DNA from: Anaeramoeba flamelloides
Taxonomy: Eukaryota; Metamonada; Anaeramoebidae
Reading direction: 5' to 3'
Length of the DNA: 64,000 bases
Assembly (NCBI GenBank): GCA_027625915.1
Contig: JANTQA010000070.1
Span: 7,445,001 to 7,509,000 of the forward strand
In this document: positions 35,647 through 44,621 of the stretch, one piece after another
Position numbering within the stretch: position 1 is the first letter of the stretch
Layout: each line of letters opens with the position of its first letter
Translations under genes and position numbers: made by a program
Notes under the pieces: generated by a model
Seen by the model: the letters and a program-made list of their open reading frames with translations, nothing else
Told to the model about the DNA's origin: nothing
Database searches by the model: none

Positions 35647-35859
35647 GTATTTTTCTTTTTTTTTTAAGTTTTTTCGTTTGCATTTTTTCACATCCCAGAA
35701 ACGAAAAGTATGATTTTTAAAAGAATTCGAGGACTTTTTTCAAAAAACAAAAAACGAAACAACGAATAAAACGAAAAATATATATATAAAAAGTGAAAAA
35801 ACGCGTTTTTATACATCTTTCGCTTTTTTGAAACGAAAACTCGTATTACCTGTGATATA
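34277..35859. mobile_element. 1.58-kb segment bounded by 13-bp perfect inverted repeats
   Basis: TATATCACAGGTA at 34277-34289 has its exact reverse complement at 35847-35859. Both edges are followed inside by unusually CpG-rich DNA for this window: GAAACGTGTTAGCGCACACG on the left and repeated AACGAAA units with AAAACGCGTTTTT on the right. No coding frame is recognisable. It abuts the right end of the Tc1 relic. A DNA transposon is the likely explanation but the ends are short. Confidence 0.5.
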
Positions 35860-36214
35860 TATATATAGATATATCTTTATTTTTAATTTTTTTCATAGCC
35901 TTTTGTATCAATAGCATATATACATATGAAAATATTTAAAAGATAAATCCCTAAGTAAGATAATAATATAAAAGTCGTATATTTAAATAAATTTATGTGT
36001 TTCAAGAAGCAAAAATATTGGAAACAATAACAGTTCAAAGACATTTAATGAATGTATCAGGAATTTTATTTTATTACAATATTTTTCTTACTTTTCCGTT
36101 TTTTTCTTATTTCTCTATTTTTGACAATGATTATCTTTTCACACAAAAAAATCGAAAAAATAGATTATCAAGAGAAAATTCAAGAGTTTTTGGATTTATA
36201 TCATTTATTTATTT

Positions 36215-36510
36215 ACCTTACCATTTGGGAAAAAAGTGAAATAGGGAAAAAAAATTGAACACTGTTTTTAATTGGGAACCTTACTGAAAACAAAAAAGTA
36301 AAATTAATAAATAGACCAAACAAATTAACTCCAAAGAATAATCCATTATAATATTTTCAATCAACCCAAAAAAAAAAATTTTTTAAATCTACTTTATTAT
36401 CGAAATCTTTCTAGTCTTTAGGAGATCTCATAAAAAGTCAATTTTTTCTATAAATTTTTATTAATTGATCAAAAAAAAAAAAAAAACTCCTTACCAAAAG
36501 ATTGTATAAA
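36215..36510 (+). repeat. Rep-3 dispersed repeat, copy 2
   Basis: Matches 3000-3290: TTACCATTTGGGAAAAAAGT, TTAACTCCAAAGAATAATCC and the TTGATCAAAAAA region, in the same order. Confidence 0.5.
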
Positions 36511-37271
36511 AAAATTCTATTATGTTGAATCCAATAGTTGTGTTTTTAAACATTAATTTTATATAATATTAATGAATCTTAATTTGGTATTGTCAATTAA
36601 CAAATACCTCCACTAATAAAGATAATTTTTTATGAAATGATAAAAAAAAAAGTATCCAACTTTTTTGGAAATACCTTATATAAGTATCAATACTTTTTTT
36701 TTCAAAAATTTCTTTTTACTATTTTCTGAGTATTATATGTTAAACTTGAAAAGAAAAAACAAAACTTTTTCTGGGACTCAATGAGTAGAAACTTACATAT
36801 TTTTGATCAAAAATTTTTTAGTTGCAAAAATGTGAATAGTTATGTCAAAAATTGTAAATCCATTTCAATTCGCCAAAAGTGATGAGAAAAGTTTCAACTC
36901 AAAGTATTTCTAAAATTTTCTGGTTTATATAGACAAGTTATTTATCTGATATTTTTTTAAAATCATTTCTTTTTAATTAATCTTTTTTTTTTTTTATTGT
37001 TTATAAAATGTTTTGGAAAATGAAATAAAAATTTTGAACAAAAAGAAACCAAATGAATTGGTAAATATGCACTTAACAGTGTTTTAATTAGAGATAAAAA
37101 ACTGAGGGCTGATCCATCAAGTTAACCAAAATACCAATCAAAAATTAGGAAAAAGAAAAGAAAATGTCCAAAAAAGGAATTGAATTGAATTGAAAAGATG
37201 TAAAAGTGTTTTGAGACTGGAGATAATAGGGAAACTGAAAAGAAAAATGGAAGGAAAAAACAGATCCTTTA

Positions 37272-37469
37272 CAGTCAGTTTCACTTTTAAGGCACAAACT
37301 TTCAACGAAATTTAAGGCACTAAAAAAATCTCAAATTAAAGCACAAAATTCAAATTCTAGTAAAAATAAATTGTAAAAATTAAAATTCCAAATTTTGTGC
37401 CTTAATTTGAGATTTTTTTTGTGTTTTAAATTTCGTTGAAAGTTTGTGCCTTAAAAGTGAAACTGACTG
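37272..37469. mobile_element. Near-palindromic 198-bp MITE, copy 3
   Basis: The ends CAGTCAGTTTCACTTTTAAG and its reverse complement are flanked by TA at 37270-37271 and 37470-37471. It matches the copy inside the LINE at nearly every position I compared, differing mainly in short A/T runs and a few bases of the spacer. Such closeness against the strongly decayed background indicates recent mobility. Confidence 0.88.
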
Positions 37470-37598
37470 TATTCAAAAAAATTTTTTTTTTTCATTGTTT
37501 AAATTTGTTAGTTTTGTTTCTGAGAGTTCGTGGTAAATCAACTGAATATCTTAAATTATATCTTCTCATTTGTTAGTGCTGTGTCGTCATAATTAAAG

Positions 37599-37746
37599 CA
37601 CTCGTTCGATGAAATCTTTTTTATTTTAATAAGATTATCATGCATTTAATTGCAATCCTACTGTTCCGGGATTGCTCTCAATATAGATTACAATGGCCTT
37701 AGATATTCTTATTAAAATAACTAAGATTACCAATCGAACGAGTGCA
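37599..37746. repeat. GC-richer foldback of about 148 bp
   Basis: The outer arms pair GCACTCGTTCGAT with ATCGAACGAGTGC, a second block pairs TTATTTTAATAAGA, and an inner stem pairs GCAATCC with GGGATTGC around a TACTGTTCC loop. It stands out for its G+C content and ordered stems. It could be a small foldback element or a structured RNA gene; nothing in the sequence decides. Confidence 0.55.
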
Positions 37747-38525
37747 AAATTATTTCGGACACTCATGACCTCTCGGAAGTCTAAGAACCGATATTTTTAT
37801 AAAAATTAGAATTTGTGATTTTTTAAAAGATATTGCAAATTGAAATTTCAATTCTCTAAGATTTTAATAAATGATATAGTTTATTCTATAAACAATTTTA
37901 TATTAACCCCATCCCAAATAAAGAATATTTTCTTCTTGGATTGACCTCCTTATTTCAAAAAAACTTTACAGAAAAAATTTTTTTTCATCAATGATTTAAT
38001 TTTAACGATCGGATCTTTGTTGCCAATAACCCAACTGTGTTAAAGATTTTTTTGCTTGGGTGTGTTCATTTATATTTTTTTTTTCTTTTTATGTTCATTT
38101 TTGAAATGGTGGTTTATCTTTTCTTATTGGGAAATTAGATTAGGTTCGTTATTTTTTGAAAAATTTCAATTTTGAAGATCAATTATAAACAAAGTACGGG
38201 GTTTTTTGTTCAAAAAACTCTAAAAACACACCATTTTTTGTTGAAAAATAATTTTGTTCTAATCTCTCATCCTCAAAGCGACAGATCAGTATTCAAATAT
38301 TTTTTTATAGAAACCAGATCGTTCATAATTCATCTATCGATCGTTTTGATCGATCACGATCATCTAAAATTTCTTCTTATTAGGTTTGAAAGAGTAAGTC
38401 AAAAAAATGAAAATATAAACATTCATGAAAAGTTGTGTGGTGGTGTTTCAAGTTTTTTTATTTTTTGTCAAGACACAAACCCAACCATAATGTGCAAATT
38501 CCAAGAAAAAATATTTAATTTTTTC

Positions 38526-39141
38526 TTATTTTTCATTTTTTATGTCTTGATCATTCTTTGTTTTACATTTGATTGGTAAAAACCTCCCATTATTCCCTCT
38601 TTTACGTTTGAATGCGTTTTTTCTTCTGCTTTCATTTGGCTTTTTAGATTTTCTTTTTCGCTGCTGATATTCTTTTTCACGTTTTTTTTCAAATTTCTTT
38701 CTTTCTTTTCTTCTTTCCAAAATTCTGTTGAATTGTTTTGGATTAACGTATCGTAGCCCTTCTGTATTTGCTGTTCATGGTTTGAATTTGATTCACATTA
38801 AAAAAAAATATATTGAAAAAAAGAAAGAATAACGAATAGAAATTATTTTTCTGTTTAAATAAATTGATGATCGAAGAAATTGTCAGGGTCTAAAATTTGA
38901 GCTTCTTATTTAAAATAAGTCAAGTTTAGATTAACTTTGACAAAGACTTTTTTTTTTAATTTAAAAGATCGTTTCAAAAAAAGAAGTTTTATTCAGGTTT
39001 CACTTTTCAAGCATTCTTTTTTATTTGAATTTTTACAAAAAAGTAGTTGAAGACAAGAATTAACAATTTACAAAAAAAGAAAGAAAGAAAGGTAACACTA
39101 CATTCAGTAAAGTCTGTATTTGAGATTTGTTGGATGGACAT
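38526..39141 (-). CDS. NFYA: NF-YA (CCAAT-binding factor subunit A), two exons
   Basis: NF-YA pairs with NF-YB/NF-YC histone-fold subunits and provides CCAAT contacts in the nucleus. The exon at 38770-38526 encodes LRYVNPKQFNRILERRKERK (subunit-interaction helix A1), a basic linker, and NESRRKNAFKRKRGNNGRF (DNA-binding helix A2 plus the GxGGRF-like tail). The animal consensus is YVNAKQYHRIL...ESRHRHAMARKRGEGGRF. A first exon 39141-39099 (MSIQQISNTDFTEC) joins in phase 1 through GTGTTA to an AACAG acceptor, giving 95 aa; an alternative acceptor 9 nt downstream also keeps frame. The protein is very short, lacking the Gln-rich N-terminus of animal homologues. The two histidines of A2 are replaced (RRKNA for RHRHA). 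The domain call is firm; exon 1 is less certain. Confidence 0.8.
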
Positions 39142-39714
39142 TAATTTACTAAAAAGAAAAACCAAATAAATGATAAATGGAAAAAATGATTGATATGAAC
39201 TTCAACATACAAAAAATCTAATACCTAATATCAAACTATCAGTTCATTTTTCAAACCTACCAAACACTATTAAAAACTTTATAAGATCTGAAAAGCTTGA
39301 TATAATAAGATAGTTTAATATTGGTAATTAAAATTTAACTTGCATAAAATTTAAATTGATTTTATTTTTTCAAGGATCAAATCTTGGTTTGATTTATGAT
39401 TCTTAATATACCCAAAACAAACCAACAAAAAATGTCAAAAAAAATATATGGAGATCAGAAATTACAATCCTTTTATTTGAAAACTCAAAATGGAAAAGAA
39501 AAAGATAAAGAAGGATAATGTAGTGAAAAATTTTTTTTGTTTATGTGTTAAATCCCAGTACTATTACGTTGAAGCAAAAACGAAAAAAATCAGAAAGAAA
39601 AAAAGTAATTTTCTTAATGTGTTCATTGGTAAAATTATTTGAACTGTGAAGGAATTATTGTTTTTTTTTGATTGATCAATCTTTTTGTAAAAACTTCCTT
39701 TTTTTCACTTAAGG

Positions 39715-41400
39715 GCAGAGGACATATTATATATTTTACGTACACCATTTTATTTGAAATTCAATAATTCAAATCATTTCTTCAATTAAATAAATAAGTA
39801 TACAGGTAAATAGGAGATTGGAATATATTGTAGTAAAAAAGTTAATTAAGTTTTGAATTAAAAAAAGAAAATATTTCTTTTGAAAAAAAATAAAAATATT
39901 TTTCTCTATTGATCTTATTTAGAATATTTGATAAAATTATTTCTTTTTTATTCAGTTTTATTTTTAATTCTCAATTAATGAAAAATTTTTAATCTCCAGA
40001 TTTTTAGAGAAATCAAATTATTAAATTTTTTTAGAATTTTCCTAAATTATTTTTATTTTCAAATTTTAAGTACATTGAACTGATTCTGATTTAATTCAAG
40101 AAAATATGATATTTTAAAAATTCATCTTCAAAAATATAAATTTATTGACATGGATTTGTTGGACTTTAAAGTAATTTTCTGAAACGGAATTAAAAACTAA
40201 AATAATTATAAATGATATTTTTAATTATTTATTTATTTTTTCTTATTCCCTGAATGTAAATTTTTGTTGTTACTTGTTAAGAATTGAATATTTTCATTTA
40301 ATCTTTAAAATATCGTTCTTTATTTTGGCTCCGTTTGATAAAAATATTTGTCAAAAGAATATTAACTACAAATTTCTAAAAAAAGTGTCAATGAAAATAC
40401 TAATAAATAGAAATTGACAGAATTTCAAGACAATCTCTTTTTTTGCAAAAGAATTATGAATAAAAAGATGAATAATCTTGAAAAATATACATATTGCAAT
40501 GAAAAAAAAATAGTGAAAATGTGAATTAACATGGCAAGATTATTAATTGTGAATATTAGGAAAATTGTTGTAATATTGAGAAAATTTAAAATCAAATGCT
40601 CTTTATTAAATCAACCAATTTTTTATCAGCCAAGTAATAAACCTACCTAAACTTCATAAATGTACTTTTTTCAATGGAATACTAGATTAATTGTTTGAAA
40701 GAATCAGAAGATCAACTTTTTATTGAAAAAGGATCGAGTTTTATAGAGGTTTACTAGAGTTTGGAAAATTATATTATTTATTCTTGTTTTTTTGGTTGAT
40801 AGAATAGGGTTTCGAACAAAGTAAATTTCACTAATAATCATTATATTCAGTCGGCGAGTTAGAATTTTCAAAGTTTTTTTCTGAAATAAAAAGATTTGAT
40901 TCAAAATATAAGAAATTATATGTCAATTTTGCTATTATTCATAATTAAAGGTCTTGTTCTGGATTTTTATCATTTCAGGGATTTTTTTCACTACTATATA
41001 TCTTTTTTTCTCTTTGTGATTTCAAAAAGTTCATTTGGAAAGGTGAAAATTATTTTTGGGTTCAGAAAAAGCAAATAATTGTTTAAATCTCCATCTTCTC
41101 TTTCTATTTTTATAAGTTTAGTTGTTTGATTTCTTCATATTATTCATTTTAACGTATTTCTTTGATCCAAAACACAGTTTAATAAAATCTGAAATTTAAT
41201 AAAAAAAAAATCTAAACAAATGAAAAATTTAAAGATTATATTGTTATTACTTGGTGTTCGGGTTCTTTTTGCAAATTGAGTAGTGAATGATATTTTGGTT
41301 TTCAAGGTTTCAGTATTTCTTTTGGACTCAAAAAATTAGTTTTCAGTAATGTTGTCATAATGTAAAGTTTCGAAAATGTTAAGATTTACCCAAATTATTA
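39715..41400 (+). repeat. Rep-2 dispersed repeat, copy 2
   Basis: Shares TTTGGCTCCGTTTGATAAAA, ATCCAAAACAC.GTTTAATAAA, and AGTGAATGATATTTTGGTTT before CTCAAAAAAT with the copies at 3540 and 56400. It is longer than the other two, suggesting additional inserted material. Confidence 0.55.
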
Positions 41401-42324
41401 AGGAATTAGCATCTAACAGAACAAATTCAAAAATAGTAGTATGATGTTATTTGGTGTAAATTCTTCTTCCTAGTTAAAATGTTTCTAAAAAATCGATTAG
41501 TGAAAGAAGATTATTTGTTGATCTCATCAATTAAAAATAATTTTTATATTACTAAAATATTCAATATGTTTCAAATAAAACCGACCTTTCAAGATAAATT
41601 CAACTAGTATAATTATCATCAAACTTCCAACTTTCAAGTTGAATAATATATTTCTAAAATTTTTCTTGAAATTGATTTTTTTTACTATAGAATTTAATTT
41701 AAGACATAAAAAATAAAGATTTAATAATACATAGATTAATTATGACAAATTATTTTTAAAAAATCTAAATATATTGAAAATACACCAAATTTCAGAGAGA
41801 ATATAATAGAAAAATAAAATAATAAATATTTTATTAGATAATATTATTTGGAAAATTTGAAATTATTAAAAAAATATTACTTTTCAAAGGAAATTTTGGA
41901 TAAATATATGAATTTTATCTAAGAGTTCTACCATTCTCATACCCTTTCTTTTTTTAAGTGTCATTTATAATTTTTATTTTTCCTTGAAAAATAAAATGTA
42001 TCAATTTAAAAAAATTATTGATAAATCTGGTAAGGATCCAAAATTTAAAAATATAAATGAATAAAGTTCTTTATGTTAAAAAAAAATTGAATTTACTTGA
42101 TTAAATATTTTTTAAGTCAAGAATAACTCATCTTTTCTCTTAATCGGGGGGATGTTAAAAATAATTTAGAAAAAAAGAAAATAATAAAAGAAGAATAATT
42201 TTCAAATAATAAGTTTTCAATTCAAATAGTATCTAGGTAGAAGCATTGATAATTCATCCATTTTTTTTAAGCATTTTTTTTTTTCATATTAGAATATAAA
42301 ATATAGATTTTTTTTAATACAGAA

Positions 42325-42415
42325 CATTTACTAATTGCATAAATAGATATTATTATTCAATTAATAAAAATCCAAATCAATTTTGTCCTCAATATTTAAA
42401 ACATCGACAGAAATA
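42325..42415 (+). pseudogene. Orphan 3' fragment of the LINE
   Basis: The plus strand reads RTFTNCINRYYYSINKNPNQ then FCPQYLKH, matching RTFTNCLNRYYYVINKNSNK and FCPLCLKY of the LINE at about 14480-14560. One Cys of the CPLC motif is lost. Nothing else of the LINE is attached, so it is a truncated or rearranged remnant. Confidence 0.7.
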
Positions 42416-42805
42416 ATTAATGGAAAATATTAATTGTTTTTTTTTGGTATTTCCTTCTTTGGAAAAAATAGATTAATTTTTCTAAAAATTAACAAATAGT
42501 AACCTTTAAATGGGTATAACAATTTAAAGTCCATCCAATTTATTTTCTATATTAAATTTTGATCTTGATAAAGATTTTGAACAAATCTGAATGTCTGAAG
42601 AAGAAAAATACTTTTGAAAAACTCATTTTTATTCTTATTTCAGAATTAAATATCTGAAAAAGTCAAAATTTTCAATTTAAGATTAAATTTTATGTGATGT
42701 CATCACCAATTTTTGTTGTATTAAATCGTTTTTGGATCTTAAAGTTTTTCAAATATCTGAAAAAATTATTTCGCATGAACTCAGATTTATATATATATAT
42801 ATATA

Positions 42806-43237
42806 TATAAACTTAAATTCAAAATTTTCCACCTAATTAAAACCCTCCAAACAATCAAAATAATACAATTTCATTCAAATTGGAGATAATTTTGATTTTT
42901 GTAAAATATGAAAACACTTTTTCTTCTTTTTGTTTTTTTTTTCATTTCATTTTTTTGAATTATTTACTTCGTTTTGGTAGATCAAAAAAAATTCAATCAA
43001 TAATATAATATTAAAGTCAAGTTGTTCCAAAAACAAGAACACTAAATAAAATTAGACATTTTTATCTAACAATTTGATTGATCAATATTCCTAATAGAAT
43101 ATAAAAAGTATTACCAACGTATTTTTTTTTTAATACCTAAATATTAACCAATTCCCAGAAAAAATCAAAGAAAAACATCCCTACTTAAACAAGAAATAAT
43201 CAACTACATTATTCAAACTCAAATCCTTTTGTAATGG

Positions 43238-43240
<3 letters not shown>
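42806..43240 (-). mobile_element. Tc1-end-like short element (M3 family)
   Basis: It begins AAACTTAAATTCAAAATTTT after a (TA)n tract and its reverse complement matches 24215-24390 closely, including AAAATTCAATTTC-free ATTTTACAAAAATCAAAATT and CCAATTTGAATGAAATTGTA. The far edge runs into a second (TA)n tract at 43244-43268. No coding sequence is present. Confidence 0.55.
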
Positions 43241-43268
<28 letters not shown>

Positions 43269-44621
43269 GGGATAAGGAAGTAAATTCTAAATTATATACA
43301 TGCTCTAACAAAAAAAATATTGACAATATAGAACACTTTATTTGGGACCGTGATAATAATAGAAAACCAGAAAAAGCTTGAAAAATCAAATCAGAAAAAT
43401 CAAAATTTTTAACTAAAGTATAACAATCAAAAAAAAAACTGATGAATTATTGATGAAATGAACATACAGGATACCTAGCGTATTACCATAGAATATCTTC
43501 TGACCAACATGACTCAACACGCAATTACTAAAAAGGAGCTCAGGAAAAAATAAAATCTATCAAAAAATCCACACAAACCAGAAAATTTCAGGTCTCTAAC
43601 CACAATTATTATAAACCACTTATTTTTTCCACTCTTCATTCTTTCTTTCTATCATTTTTTCCCCACTTCTTCATTTTTTATTTTCTTTTCCTTTTTTTTT
43701 TTTTTTAGAAAACTAAATTATGAATCAAAATACTTATGATGAATGTATCTATTTTAGATACTCTTTGAAACAGATCTCTCAAATTAATCCTGTTCAAAAT
43801 TCTCTTTTTAACAGATTCGATGAGGTGACCTCTAACCTCTAACAATAAATCCAATGTATTTTTTTGTTTTGCCTCTCCAAAATATTTAACATATAGCATT
43901 ATTTTATTTTGCTTTATAATTATTTATTTTTTGTTTTGTGGATATTATAATTGATAAATAATTGTTAACATTATAATTAGTTAAGGTTTTGGATTTGGTA
44001 TTTCTTCTAGAATCTATTAAAATTTAGTTTTTTTTTCATAAATCGAATTTTAGTGTGTTAAAAATTTAAAATTAGAAATTATATCTCAATATGTTGACTT
44101 TTTAAAAAACCTATATTATCATCATATTCTAATTTAGAATATAATTACTCCTTACTACCAAAAATTGTAAAAAGAAAAAATTAAATAACCTTAAGGCTAC
44201 TTTTATTTTGGTTCTTCTGAAAAAAATACAAACTTATTTAAATGATTGATCCAGTTGTGAAATTGTTATATTATTTTGAATAAAAAAATAAATTGGAATT
44301 TAAGGTAATTCTAGTTAACAAAACGAAAATAAAATTATTAATTTTAAAAGTTTAAGTTACAATCTAAAATTTAATATTAAAGAAAAAAATTAAAAAAAAA
44401 ATTTAGGATTCTTTATTTAAAATTTGACTTAAAAGTTAATAAAAAATAAAAAAATTTAATCGTAAAAAAATCATAATTTTTTTTGTGAATTGAAAAGTAT
44501 TGAACCAATACTTGTTAGCAATTTAAAATAATTAACTAATATAAAAATCCAATTTCAAACAATAAAAAATAAAACAAAAATCTAAAATTTTATTCAGTGT
44601 ATTTTTTTTTTAAATAATTAA

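Larger units (their letters stand above)
32328..38525. other. Intergenic region rich in mobile elements
   Basis: It lies between the UBX-type gene promoter and the NF-YA 3' end. It holds the Tc1/mariner relic (33215-34280), an element bounded by TATATCACAGGTA (34277-35859), a Rep-3 copy (36215-36510), a fresh MITE (37272-37469) and a GC-richer foldback (37599-37746). Between these it is AT-rich with long (TA)n tracts, for example 35597-35638. No host gene is supported. Confidence 0.5.
39142..44621. other. Intergenic region, repeats and LINE scraps
   Basis: Contains a Rep-2 copy (39715-41400), a fragment related to the element beside the Rac gene (41480-41560), a LINE 3' fragment (42325-42415), an M3-type element (42806-43240) between (TA)n tracts, and a possible second LINE scrap (43280-43380). 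From 43400 to 44621 I see only AT-rich DNA, ending in the 3' flank of the next gene. Confidence 0.45.

Noticed and set aside
38172-38579. A 135-codon plus-strand frame overlapping the NF-YA 3' end
   Set aside because: It is Phe/Ile/His-rich with no domain, overlaps the conserved NF-YA exon on the other strand, and looks like chance in AT-rich DNA.
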